This document shows, in pieces, positions 28,201 through 36,318 of a stretch of 64,000 nt of DNA (the first letter of the stretch is position 1; the number at the start of each line of letters is the position of its first letter). A program made the position numbers and the translations under genes. Source of the DNA: JADJPG01 sp964491875. Lineage in GTDB: Bacteria; Verrucomicrobiota; Verrucomicrobiia; Limisphaerales; JADJPG01. Where the stretch lies: positions 1-64,000 of the forward strand of contig CAZBIC010000030.1 of assembly GCA_964491875.1 (NCBI GenBank), read 5' to 3'. Below the pieces are notes generated by a model. That model did no database searches, was not told where the DNA came from, and saw only the letters and a list, made by a program, of their open reading frames with translations.

Positions 28201-28369
28201 CGCCGACACCAATCCGCCGGAGCATCTGGTGATCAGAAATCGCCGGAGGCGCCGCGAGCGCGATCTCGCCATCCAGCTCGCGACGCAACGTTTCCCGCAA
28301 CCGTTCGCCTGATCGCGAATCCGCACCGCCAGCCGGCGGTTTAGGAACGGATTCGTTTGGACGGTCCAT
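25205..28369 (-). CDS. Membrane Ser/Thr protein kinase with WD40-like propeller, DIG variant
   Basis: 1054 residues from the ATG at 28369; an in-frame TTG at 28384 is the only nearby alternative. Kinase domain about 48-310: glycine loop GVGAYGD 54-60, AVKI lysine 75, HRDIKPAN 191-198, and ADIGLV at 209-214 where DFG is expected; the magnesium-binding Asp is kept. APE reads PPE. A transmembrane helix lies at about 331-347, followed by a charged coiled stretch and beta-propeller blades to the end (WDWEQGRE, FSPDGRWLAAS, MDWSPDGRRLVV). Layout equals the kinase at 2727-6374 but sequences differ widely. It lies 73 bp after its sigma gene and heads the run of exported giants, so it is the likely signal input for them (inference). 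Confidence 0.92.
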   Translation of the reverse strand: MDRPNESVPKPPAGGADSRSGERLRETLRRELDGEIALAAPPAISDHQMLRRIGVGAYGDVWLARSALGTYRAVKIVYRARFKEDRPYEREFQGILKYEPISRTHDGLVQVLHVGRNDAAGCFYYVMELADPAVIPGERHDAATVKVESYQPRTLRSELNARVRLSPEESAQLAHRIGGALARLHGHGLVHRDIKPANVIFVGGHPKLADIGLVTDAGDSRSFVGTDGYIPPEGPGSRQADLYGLGKVLYELASGRDRMEFPQLPADLMRLPEAEALLELNEVMTRACAPQPANRYATAAEMQADLGLFLAGRSLRRARNLERHLARLKQIALIAAVVVAVAGVLTWLARREANYARSIADAANDQARLEAETRAKESELRHRAETAERAKEQQLYTALLEQARATVRSGEVGHRAKALDALRRAAVITNSYELRREVIAAVALPDLVFDRELPFDAEFTLRRLDPSFERIALCRRKGPVEIRSTRNLQLIAELPASTNLPAYNDSTWSSAGDCFAVKRDYDGSGSRATWEIWHVPSQRLLLSLPGIAWSAISFHPRLPRLLAGRGGGRVTVWDWEQGREVQRFELGSELARLRYSPDGGQVAAARFVGGKWLISIHDSSNGVEQASASLSTEMIHSMDWSPDGRRLVVPDHSGVIHFMDVATGALREFGRQKGEAARAFLSPEGDYLFSSSWDDEIVCWDARTSRRIFTINAGGYQAQMRTDGAGFAVTTDSGVKLYGFERPKGVREFPESLGVRLRHAAFSPDGRWLAASASQQMGVWNLNHTGPGTILKEGYEAHFFFTTDGGELYASRSNARDAAGYRWRVSPGMSPRSAPLVTKLPLHEAPGFSFLCLHSNEVVMTAAGGSAIVSGDEIEQGPAAWTSTAAGMCEVSPDGRWLAINRPFSTSVYVYAMPSLEFVTKVSHGVNLSAFDFLPGSKTLMLSGRTGVELWNTANWERRRTLRNFMRAMPSGSDDAIWLQSDWHSAGLYDSVTIEPRLLLPYGAVPLAVGAEGRLLAVSVDGRRLQVWDLAVLKAQFQQLKMAWPEAMGSSARR

Positions 28370-28442
28370 AGCTGAATTGATCAAGACTGAGTTCGCACTC
28401 CGGACGACGATCTTTCAATGATTCGCGCGCACAAAACGGAAT

Positions 28443-29129
28443 TCACGTCGACGCGTCCCGGCCTCCGAGTTCCCGCTCGATCGCCTTTACCGTCTGGCGC
28501 ACGGCGTGGCTCATGCGGTGTTTCACCAAATAGACCTGCGCCGCGTTCATCCCCAGCATTCGCGCCACCTCGGACGCGCCCAAATCCTGAAGCACACAAT
28601 AATCGAAGACCTGGTAGTGCTTGGGATTCGCAGTCTGGCGCAGCCGGGCCAGCGCCGCCTGAAGCAGATTGGCACGCCATTCCGCGTCCCACGCCGCGTC
28701 CATCTCTGCATCGGGTGGGAGCGAAGCCGCCGGCACTTCCTCCACGGCCACCTTGTTCCGGTCGGCCATCCCCTCCGAGTCGGGCAACGTCCGGTAAGCG
28801 CGACGCAAATGGTCATGGATTCGACGACGCGTAATCAGCAAGAGCCATTGCTTGAACGAACCCCGCGCCGGATCGTAACGAAACTCGGGCATCTTGCGCG
28901 CCACGGCAATCACGGTCTCCTGCACGACATCCTGGGCCTCGTCGTCGTTGAGACCGCTCTTCCGTGCCACGTTGTAGAGGAGCCGCCAGTAGTTGTTGAA
29001 GAACGTGTGCCAGCTGTCCGTGTCATCCAGATTCCGGAGCCTGCTGAGCAGGGAATGGCGCGTCGGCAAGCTGTCGAAATGAACAGCTTCTCCGCGATCG
29101 CGTTTCAGTTGCTCGTTGGTTGGGCTCAA
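28443..29129 (-). CDS. ECF-family RNA polymerase sigma factor
   Basis: The frame is open up to a GTG at 29207, but homologous proteins begin shortly before the TRHSLLSRL phrase, so I prefer the TTG at 29129, which has GGAGG three bases upstream; the start is uncertain. Region 2 includes FFNNYWRLLYNVARKSGL, then DDEAQDVVQETVIAVARKMP and the core-binding FKQWLLLITRRRIHDHLRR. Region 4 includes YCVLQDLGASEVARMLGMNAAQVYLVKHRM, a helix-turn-helix. The type differs from the sigma factor at 6471-7037 and is also commonly found beside Ser/Thr kinases. No anti-sigma factor is adjacent. It is first in a same-strand run reaching 7186. Confidence 0.9.
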   Translation of the reverse strand: MSPTNEQLKRDRGEAVHFDSLPTRHSLLSRLRNLDDTDSWHTFFNNYWRLLYNVARKSGLNDDEAQDVVQETVIAVARKMPEFRYDPARGSFKQWLLLITRRRIHDHLRRAYRTLPDSEGMADRNKVAVEEVPAASLPPDAEMDAAWDAEWRANLLQAALARLRQTANPKHYQVFDYCVLQDLGASEVARMLGMNAAQVYLVKHRMSHAVRQTVKAIERELGGRDAST

Positions 29130-29646
29130 CGACCTCCACTTTACATCAGAATCAGCGGTCGGAAGAAGGAATAAGCTGAACGAAGAGGCGTATCCGCAAC
29201 CAAGCACGGCATCTCAAGTTCTTGATGACGGACAAACCAACAGCCATGCAGGAATCAGCCACTGGATGCCTGCTAATCATCGAAACCAGTCAAATGATTC
29301 ATTTAAGCAAGCGACCGAACCCACCGAACTCAAGGGCAGCGCTGGACGACTTGACCAACTCCGCCCGCGACAAATCACATGAAGACGACGCCTGAGATTC
29401 CCGCCGAAAAAACCGGAACGACTGTCACGAGCCGCTTCCCCCGCGCGGCATGGTTCGATGCGCCGATGCGCGCCCTGCTCAACAACGACGCGTTCCGCAA
29501 TGCGTGCGCGCGCTCCGCAAAACGCCGCAGCGCGTCTCGTTAACCAATCGACTGCTTTACCGCGCGAGCGACTGGCGACCAAGCCAGTCGCTTGTTCATT
29601 TTGGAGTGAGCGTCTGTAAGGAAGGAATCGAAAGCACTGCCCGCCC
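29130..29646. other. Intergenic leader region upstream of module B
   Basis: About 500 bp with no clear gene apart from one weak small plus-strand frame (29379-29543). It must hold the promoter for the sigma-kinase-giant run on the minus strand, but I could not pick a convincing -35/-10 pair. It also receives the end of the CotH gene; no T-tailed hairpin was found there. Confidence 0.5.
29379..29543 (+). CDS. Possible small protein of 54 residues
   Basis: ATG at 29379, TAA at 29541. The product starts MKTTPEIPAEKTG, has a central WFDAPMRALLNNDAFRNACA and a basic end RSAKRRSASR. It is the only plausible gene in the gap and lies on the opposite strand to both neighbours. There is no ribosome site and no recognised family. 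The composition is not obviously coding; chance is a serious alternative. Confidence 0.25.
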   Translation: MKTTPEIPAEKTGTTVTSRFPRAAWFDAPMRALLNNDAFRNACARSAKRRSASR

Positions 29647-32600
29647 TCAGCGCTTCGCCGGAGGCTTCACCTGCGCAGCCTCGGCAGCTGAGGTATCGAG
29701 GAGCGCGCTCCATCCGTTGCGGTGATGGGATCTCGCGAGCAAACGCTGACCATTCCGGAGCGAAACCGGGTTCTGGTAGGGCTGGGCTTTTGGAGAAACA
29801 GCGCCGCCGGGCAATCGAGGATCTGACCCGTCGACTGTGAAATAGATTTTGCCCGCGCCGCTGCGCAGCGCTATGGCGCCAGTGGCCTCTGCGATTGCCG
29901 GCGGAGAGATGAACTGGGAATCGATCCAGCTGAGGCGTTTCTGGATCCATTGCTTCATCCACTTGATCTCCTCCTCGTAGGTGTCGCCGACGAAGTCGTT
30001 CGGGTTCACGCGCCGTCCCATGATCGGCCAGCGCCGAAAATTCCGCGCCTGCGCCTCGTTCAGTTGCGCGGCCATTTCATCCACCCGCGCCAGCACCCGT
30101 TGAGTGGCGAAGACACTCGCGCGAAGCTCGCCCCACCGATCAATCGCGCGCTGCTGGAACTCCGGATCCTCATTCAGCCGCCGGAACCAGCAGATCTCCG
30201 TGTCCCGCAGCATCGGAGTATACCATCCCGTGGGATCAGAGCCGTCATAATAGTTTGCGTTGCCAAAGGCGAGATTCCAATCCCACGCTGGCCCCATCTT
30301 CAGCTTGCCGCCGCGTTCCTTGTGGACGTAAGCGCTGTAGCGAAAGCCGTCGATGTTCTTCGACATCTCGATCAACCAGTGCTGATCGATGAACGCCTCC
30401 GTGTCGAGAAACGCGGCGTAACCACGCTTGGGATCGCGGAAGTCCGGTCCATTCAGCGCCTGCTCGAACCGTCGCATGTAGTTCGCGATCCAGTTCATCT
30501 GCTCCCGCGACATGTCTTCCGGATCCGGTTCGACATACGAGAAGTTATTCCCCTCGCCCGTCCGGAAACCCGGCTCGTAGTTGTCAGAATGATCGCGTTT
30601 CAAAATGTATCCTCCCGAGATCGCCGGCTCGCTGGTGTCGGACGCGGTCAACTCCTCTAGATCCACGCGGCTCTTACTACGCTTGATGCGTTCCACCAGC
30701 ACATACACGCCGAAGTAATCACGCTGAGACAACTTGCCGCCAGTGCGGTCGACATACACCTCCACGAAACTGGTGCGCGGCGCGTAGCGGCCCATCGCGT
30801 TGCTGAGCTCGTAGGCCAGCACATCGCGCATGAGTGTTTTGTCGGAGAACGGCGCGTACAACACCCAGTCAGATTCCTTCGGCATCCCCAGAAGGCCGGC
30901 CTTGGTCTTGTCGCCGTTCTCGTCCACCAGGCGAACCGTCAGCGAACTCTTCGATTGATTCCGGGTGCTGTGCCCGCGCTCATTCACGCTCGCGCGACCA
31001 TCGAAGCTCGCCGCGCCCAACAGCGTCGTCCGGCCTTTCTTGTCCGCATCAATGAACCGAACCGAAACCGTCGAACGACGGCTGTCTGACAGGGACTGGC
31101 CGAACGGTTGGAGAATCAAGAGCGGCAGATTGGAGCTGAACCCGGCGGCACTTTCGTCGAGGAACGTAAACGTTTCGGTAACCGTCGCGCTGGGTTGCGA
31201 ATCCGGCGCATACGTCTTCGCGCGAACAAGCGTATTGCCCGTCAGGGTAATCGGCTCGGAGTAGACCGCCGAGTTCAAGTTCGGCTCCGAACCGTCGAAC
31301 GTGTAACGCACCACGCCCTGCGCGCTGGAGAATTCCAGTTTCTGCGGTGCAGTGAACACTCCACCTCGTTTGGAAAATACCGGCGGAGGCGAAAGCTTCA
31401 CCAACCCGCCGCGGTTTGCGGCCCGCGGCGTCGGCGCGGCAAAATATCGAGGCTCCTTGGACCGCACCGCGCTGTAACCGGCAATGAGCTCCGGCTCGAT
31501 CTGGAACGAACCATCTCCCGCCGAATGATTCAGGCCGTGAATCGCCAGAACATTCCGGCCAGCGCGGATCGCCTTGAGGTGGGATGACAGATCAAACTCA
31601 TCCACCGCGATCGCACCGTTGCGATGAAACTCAACGCGCACATTGTCGACATCCACGGTTTGATCGCGATCGCCCGCCCGCGCCGCGAGTTGGAGCCGCG
31701 GCTGATACGGCTGCACTCCTGGAATCAACACGTCCGTGGCCGCGTTGAAGGCCTGCTTCCGCGAACCGTTCACGTCCGAAATTAAATCCACCGAGACCAA
31801 CGCGCCCTGGTCGGTGTGTTTCACCCGCACTTGGATGTGATGGAAAACCCGCTGTCCCAGCAGCCCGGTCGGCAAATCTCGCGTGTAACGCTTCGTCCGA
31901 TCCCAGTAGATCGTCAGCGCCTTTCCGCTGTCCTCAGGACTGTGCAATAGCTGAACCGCCAGTGTGCCGGGATACTTCGGATCCTTCTGATCACGCAGCA
32001 ACGAGACGTCAGCGCCAGCGCCCGTCGCGCCGAATTGAGCCACCGGAATCAACAGCATCGAGAAACGCTCGGTGCCTTCGCCGCCCGCCCGCCAGCGAAA
32101 ATCAAAGTCAGCGACGATGGAATCAAACGTCCCCGGCGCCACTTGAGGAAACGCGACGCTGTGAACCTGATCCGCCTGCCGTCCATCCAGCAGCCGGAGG
32201 TACGCATTCGAATTATTGGTGTCGTGCCAGTAAGTCCGGGGCCGCGAATCCGTCTGCGCCAGGACGTAGCGGGCGCTCCTGCCCTCGAACGTTTCTGACA
32301 ACGTCAACGGCGCGCCGGAATCCCGCTTGTTGATCGCCGTCGAATTCCACTTCGGCTTTTCCGGGGCGTTCGTGCGTGCGACCTCCCATCCGTTGAGATA
32401 GGCCACGAAGCCGTCGTTCGCCCGCACCTTGAGCCGCAACGATTCGATCCCGGTTTCGTTCACGTCGAAAGGGATTCGGAGATAAGCGGACGAGGATTTG
32501 TTCACCATGGCCGATTGCAGATCGTATCCACCGGCGCTGTTTCCAAAACTCGCTGAACCCGACATCGACGGCCATTTCGAATCATCGAATTCCGCTGCCG

Positions 32601-33153
32601 CCCAGCCCAGCCCGATGTCCGCAGCGGGCACAAAAACCTTCTTCGGAGTGAGCGCATTGAAAATCGGCGCCGGACGATCCGCCATCTCCACGCCAAAGGA
32701 GGCGCCAGCGACCTGCGCAGGATACCCGGGAGAAAACTCGGACGCGACGGTCGTTCCATCAGGCCGCACCAGCGCGAGATATCCGCGTTCTGCATCCAGT
32801 TTGAAATTCGTGTGAAGCTCGCCATTGGCGACGCGACGATCCTTCTTCGAGGCGAACACCACGAGAAATTCCCCCGGCCCAATCGTCGTCGCAGGGAACC
32901 TCCACTTCTTTAGATTCTTCCGGCTGTCGGTGAGGAACCATCCGTCCAAATTGGCCGCGCCGGCGCTGGCGTTATACAGCTCGATCCAATCAGAGTAATC
33001 GCGATCCCGATCCGCCAGCGTGCGAACGTTCGCCGCCATGAATTCGGAAATGATCACCCGCTCCTGCGCATCCGCCGTACTCAATCCCGCGCCGCACCAC
33101 GCGAGGAGCAAGGAAGCAAAAAGCCAGCGTCCAAAAGTTGTCGGAATATCCAT
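29647..33153 (-). CDS. Exported CotH-family protein with lamin-tail and chitobiase-like domains
   Basis: 1168 residues. Signal peptide 1-29 (cleavage after ADA). A lamin-tail domain at about 33-150 (VIISEFMAANV, DWIELYNASAGAANLDGW). Two jelly-roll-like stretches follow. A chitobiase/hexosaminidase C-terminal-like domain at about 600-665 (VRYTFDGSEPN) precedes the CotH region (about 675-1060): ERGHSTRNQSK, LMRDVLAYELS, YFGVYVLVERIKRSK, GGYILKRD and WDWNLAFGNANYYDG. A second YFTVDGSDPRLPGG domain ends the protein. CotH is a spore-coat kinase in Bacillus; in Verrucomicrobia this extracellular form is frequent and unstudied. The second Asp found in many WDxD motifs is Asn here. It appears to be a single transcription unit. 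Confidence 0.92.
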   Translation of the reverse strand: MDIPTTFGRWLFASLLLAWCGAGLSTADAQERVIISEFMAANVRTLADRDRDYSDWIELYNASAGAANLDGWFLTDSRKNLKKWRFPATTIGPGEFLVVFASKKDRRVANGELHTNFKLDAERGYLALVRPDGTTVASEFSPGYPAQVAGASFGVEMADRPAPIFNALTPKKVFVPAADIGLGWAAAEFDDSKWPSMSGSASFGNSAGGYDLQSAMVNKSSSAYLRIPFDVNETGIESLRLKVRANDGFVAYLNGWEVARTNAPEKPKWNSTAINKRDSGAPLTLSETFEGRSARYVLAQTDSRPRTYWHDTNNSNAYLRLLDGRQADQVHSVAFPQVAPGTFDSIVADFDFRWRAGGEGTERFSMLLIPVAQFGATGAGADVSLLRDQKDPKYPGTLAVQLLHSPEDSGKALTIYWDRTKRYTRDLPTGLLGQRVFHHIQVRVKHTDQGALVSVDLISDVNGSRKQAFNAATDVLIPGVQPYQPRLQLAARAGDRDQTVDVDNVRVEFHRNGAIAVDEFDLSSHLKAIRAGRNVLAIHGLNHSAGDGSFQIEPELIAGYSAVRSKEPRYFAAPTPRAANRGGLVKLSPPPVFSKRGGVFTAPQKLEFSSAQGVVRYTFDGSEPNLNSAVYSEPITLTGNTLVRAKTYAPDSQPSATVTETFTFLDESAAGFSSNLPLLILQPFGQSLSDSRRSTVSVRFIDADKKGRTTLLGAASFDGRASVNERGHSTRNQSKSSLTVRLVDENGDKTKAGLLGMPKESDWVLYAPFSDKTLMRDVLAYELSNAMGRYAPRTSFVEVYVDRTGGKLSQRDYFGVYVLVERIKRSKSRVDLEELTASDTSEPAISGGYILKRDHSDNYEPGFRTGEGNNFSYVEPDPEDMSREQMNWIANYMRRFEQALNGPDFRDPKRGYAAFLDTEAFIDQHWLIEMSKNIDGFRYSAYVHKERGGKLKMGPAWDWNLAFGNANYYDGSDPTGWYTPMLRDTEICWFRRLNEDPEFQQRAIDRWGELRASVFATQRVLARVDEMAAQLNEAQARNFRRWPIMGRRVNPNDFVGDTYEEEIKWMKQWIQKRLSWIDSQFISPPAIAEATGAIALRSGAGKIYFTVDGSDPRLPGGAVSPKAQPYQNPVSLRNGQRLLARSHHRNGWSALLDTSAAEAAQVKPPAKR

Positions 33154-33283
33154 GATGTCGTTCGACTCGGATGATTATCCGCCTCTTCAAACGGCTGCCA
33201 GAGGAAACACCATGCGATTTCGTAAATTCTGCACGCGCAGCAGAACGCCCGAAATCACACCCACCCGCCACGCGTCCGAACGC

Positions 33284-34429
33284 TCAAACCGTGATCTTCC
33301 GCGGCCACTGGTGGTTCGATTCCCAGTAAGTCTTCTTGAGCTTGATGACCGGTTCCTCCGCCGTCGGCTGCGACTTACCCTCCTCATCGGTCGCGCGCGA
33401 CACGATTGTGTGCTCGCCCTTCGCCGGGTTCTTCCAATCGAACGTCCAGAAGGTCCAGCAAAACTTCGAATGGTTCTTCCGATCGATCGTCGCCTTCACC
33501 CACGGACCGCCATCGATCTGCAATTCCACCTTCTCCAACGGCGTGCCGTCGCCCCAAGCCGCGCCGTGAATGCGAATCGTTCCGTCCTTCAACCGCAGCG
33601 CGCGCGCCGGCATCGACTTCACCAGCATCGGCCCGATGCTCGTTTCGCGATGAATCGTCTTCCCGTCGCGTTCCTCGCCGCGCAACGTCACATACTCGCG
33701 CGCCATGTATTTGCTCATAATACGGCGATCGAGCACCTCAATGCGGCTCAGCCACTTCACCCACGCCACGCCATACCAACCCGGCACGACCAGACGCAGC
33801 GGCGCGCCATGCGCAGTATCGAGCGGCTGACCGTTGAATTCGTAGCAAAGCAGAATGTCGTCGCGCATCGCATCGACCATGTGCAAGCCGCGGGAGAAGT
33901 TCGCCGTGTACTCGATCTTCTTCACCTCGTCCTTCTGCGTGTCCGCTCCGAAGAACGCCACCTCGATGCCGCGCTTGTAAGGCTCGCATTCGCGCAACAA
34001 CGGCGCGAGCGGCGTGCCCGTCCATTTGATGTTCCCGATCGCGCCCATGAAACCGGGGCTGGCGTTGTTGCCGGAACATTCGAGCGTCGCGGTAATGGTC
34101 TTGCGGCGACGCTTCTTCAAATCGTCGAGCGTCAGGCGCATCGGGTTCCGCACCAAACCGCCAATCTCCAGGTTCCACGATGCGAGATCGATCTTCGGCA
34201 CTCCGTAATGCTGTACCTTGTAGAGCTGCTCGTTCGGCGTGATCCAGCTCTTCAAATCCTCCCACTTGATGCCGTTCGTGCCGGATTGCTTGTCCGTGAA
34301 GGGAATCAGCTCCGCGCCTTCCTCAGGCTCCGCGAAACCAAAACTGGAAAGCGGATACTGAGCGAAGGCCAGCGCGGCAAACGCAATGCCGCCCTTGATG
34401 ACTTCACGTCGGGTCAATCGGGATTTCAT
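33284..34429 (-). CDS. Tat-exported molybdopterin oxidoreductase, sulfite oxidase family
   Basis: 381 residues. The N-terminus TRREVIKGGIAFAALAFA is a twin-arginine signal. The molybdopterin domain spans about 70-270, with LECSGNN near residue 116 supplying the Cys ligand of molybdenum, and GAPLRLVVPGWYGVAWVKW. The C-terminal domain (about 280-375) is the immunoglobulin-like Mo-co dimerisation domain (VELQIDGGPWVKATI). This places it in the sulfite oxidase/SorA group rather than MsrP, which lacks the second domain. The natural substrate is not shown by the sequence. No heme domain or cytochrome partner is adjacent. It is divergent from hemB across 149 bp. Confidence 0.92.
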   Translation of the reverse strand: MKSRLTRREVIKGGIAFAALAFAQYPLSSFGFAEPEEGAELIPFTDKQSGTNGIKWEDLKSWITPNEQLYKVQHYGVPKIDLASWNLEIGGLVRNPMRLTLDDLKKRRRKTITATLECSGNNASPGFMGAIGNIKWTGTPLAPLLRECEPYKRGIEVAFFGADTQKDEVKKIEYTANFSRGLHMVDAMRDDILLCYEFNGQPLDTAHGAPLRLVVPGWYGVAWVKWLSRIEVLDRRIMSKYMAREYVTLRGEERDGKTIHRETSIGPMLVKSMPARALRLKDGTIRIHGAAWGDGTPLEKVELQIDGGPWVKATIDRKNHSKFCWTFWTFDWKNPAKGEHTIVSRATDEEGKSQPTAEEPVIKLKKTYWESNHQWPRKITV

Positions 34430-34578
34430 CCCTCAATGGTCAGACGGAAATCATGGTGCCGTCAACAACGTGCTGCTGCCCTGCTGCCCTGCCAGTTCGC
34501 CGTTTGGAAACGCGGCAATACCCCAGCTCCGTGACAGCGGGATTGCGGCGCGGGAATCCCTTCGCTACGCTGCCGCGC

Positions 34579-35586
34579 ATGACACGGCCCGTGACCGCCC
34601 AGTTTCCTGTCCTTCGCCCCCGGCGACTCCGCCAATCCCCCGCCCTCCGCGCACTCGTAGCGGAAACCCGGCTCTCCGCTGAGCAGCTCGTGCTGCCGCT
34701 CTTCTCTCGACCCGGCAAAAAGTTGCGCCGCGAAGTCGGTTCGATGCCCGGTGTCTTCCAGCTCTCGCCCGATGAAATTCTCCGCGAAGCCACCCGCGCC
34801 CACGAGGCCGGCGTTCCCGCCGTTCTCCTATTCGGCATTCCTGATTCCAAGGATGCCAAAGCATCCGGCGCGTTTGCCCGCAATGGAATCGTCCAGCAAA
34901 CCGTCCGGCTGCTGAAGAAGGAATTACCCTTCCTCCTCGTCATCACCGACGTGTGCCTGTGTGAATACATGGAACACGGCCACTGCGGCGTGGTTCACAA
35001 GGATACAAAAGGCGCGCGAATCCTGAACGATCCGACCTTGAAGATTCTTGCCCAAACCGCCGCCAGCCATGCGGAAGCCGGCGCGGATATCGTCGCTCCG
35101 AGCGACATGATGGACGGTCGAGTGCAGGCCATTCGCCAGAAACTGGACGCCTCAGGATTCATCGACACGCCGATCATGTCTTACGCCGCCAAGTTTGCCT
35201 CGGCATTCTACGGCCCGTTTCGCGAAGCGGCAGAATCGACTCCGCACTTCGGCGACCGGCGCAGCTACCAGATGAACGCTGCCAACGCCGAGGAGGCGCT
35301 GCGCGAAGTGGCGCTCGATATTCAAGAAGGCGCGGACATGGTCATGGTGAAGCCAGCCCTGGCCTACCTCGATTTGATTTACCGGGTGAAGAGCCAGTTC
35401 GGTTACCCGACCGCCGCCTACGCCGTTAGCGCGGAGTACTCAATGGTGAAAGCCGCCGCGGCAAAAGGTTGGATCGACGAGCGCGCCGTAACGATGGAGA
35501 GCTTGCTGGCAATGCGCCGGGCGGGTGCGGACATCTTGATCACTTACGCCGCAGTCGAAGTCGCCCAGTGGCTAAAGAAAGGCTGA
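34579..35586 (+). CDS. hemB: Porphobilinogen synthase (delta-aminolevulinate dehydratase)
   Basis: 335 residues from the ATG at 34579; the frame is open further upstream but family members start here (MTRPVTAQFPVLRPRRLR). The enzyme condenses two 5-aminolevulinate molecules to porphobilinogen in heme synthesis. Visible motifs: DVCLCEYMEHGHCG with the three zinc-site cysteines, so a zinc-type enzyme; SYAAKFASAFYGPFR with the first active-site Lys; and MVKPALAYLDLIYRVK with the Schiff-base Lys near residue 257. Length is normal. It stands alone on the plus strand, divergent from the molybdenum enzyme. Confidence 0.97.
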   Translation: MTRPVTAQFPVLRPRRLRQSPALRALVAETRLSAEQLVLPLFSRPGKKLRREVGSMPGVFQLSPDEILREATRAHEAGVPAVLLFGIPDSKDAKASGAFARNGIVQQTVRLLKKELPFLLVITDVCLCEYMEHGHCGVVHKDTKGARILNDPTLKILAQTAASHAEAGADIVAPSDMMDGRVQAIRQKLDASGFIDTPIMSYAAKFASAFYGPFREAAESTPHFGDRRSYQMNAANAEEALREVALDIQEGADMVMVKPALAYLDLIYRVKSQFGYPTAAYAVSAEYSMVKAAAAKGWIDERAVTMESLLAMRRAGADILITYAAVEVAQWLKKG

Positions 35587-35640
35587 TTGGCCTGATCAAA
35601 CCGGAAAGGCCAGAACCCAGAACTCCAGAACGGAGCCGGT

Positions 35641-36186
35641 TCAGCTATTGAACAAAACCCAGGCGAGCGCGCCCAACAGGCCGACGATCGCGATGATGAC
35701 GAAAACCGCGAAGATCTTTCCACCACGATTGGTCTTCTTCTCAAAGCCGGTGGTGTTGCCCAAGTTCGGAGGACCGCCAGAACCACCCAGTTCGTCCATT
35801 TTGACGCCCTGCGGGATGATGACAGTTTGATCAAGATTTTGCTTCGGCTTCTTCGGCGCAGACGAAGCTCCGGAAGGCGCCGCCGCGGGAGCCGGACCGT
35901 CACCGGTATCGAGTCGGAGATCTACAGTACCAAAGCGGAGGGTTTGACCCGGCTTGAGCACCGCTTCGGTAATCTTCTCCCCGTTGATGAACGTGCCGTT
36001 CGTGGAGCCGAGATCACGAATGAGAATGTCGTTCCCGCGCAGAATGATCTCCGCGTGATGACTCGACACGGAGGCTTCGGGGATCTCAAAAGCATTATCA
36101 GACACCCGACCCACGGTGGTTTTATCCACCTTCAGTTCGTATGTGCGCCCGTTAAATGCCTCACCAAGGAGGACTAGTCTCGCCAT
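35641..36186 (-). CDS. FHA-domain protein with C-terminal membrane anchor
   Basis: 181 residues. FHA domain at 1-95 with the phosphothreonine-binding signature GRVSDN, SVSSHHAEI and LGSTNGTFINGE. A Pro/Ala-rich linker (95-150) with a TVIIPQG phrase leads to one transmembrane helix at about 157-178, which ends the protein. Such proteins read Thr phosphorylation, so it may act with the WD40 kinases encoded in the window, but it is not linked to them. It converges with hemB and is followed upstream by carA at 132 bp. Confidence 0.93.
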   Translation of the reverse strand: MARLVLLGEAFNGRTYELKVDKTTVGRVSDNAFEIPEASVSSHHAEIILRGNDILIRDLGSTNGTFINGEKITEAVLKPGQTLRFGTVDLRLDTGDGPAPAAAPSGASSAPKKPKQNLDQTVIIPQGVKMDELGGSGGPPNLGNTTGFEKKTNRGGKIFAVFVIIAIVGLLGALAWVLFNS

Positions 36187-36318
36187 AGGTATCGTTGCAC
36201 GTGATTATGTTCAGCACCCTGCTCAAGTCAACGGTTTTGCAGGAACTGCCGGGTACTTCACCAACCAGTTAGACCATTCTGTCGCGACAGTGTCACCCAC
36301 CACAGCAGCGCCAGCTCG

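Noticed and set aside
29116..29382. Plus-strand frame of 88 codons overlapping the sigma gene start region
   Set aside because: Overlaps the sigma coding end, no ribosome site, no motif.
33020..34534. Open frame on the plus strand (504 codons) over the molybdenum enzyme
   Set aside because: Antisense to a gene with clear catalytic motifs; composition is not protein-like.
35588..35612. Hairpin TGGCCT/AGGCCA between hemB and the FHA gene as a bidirectional terminator
   Set aside because: Only a 6-bp stem with a 13-base loop and no T tract on either side.
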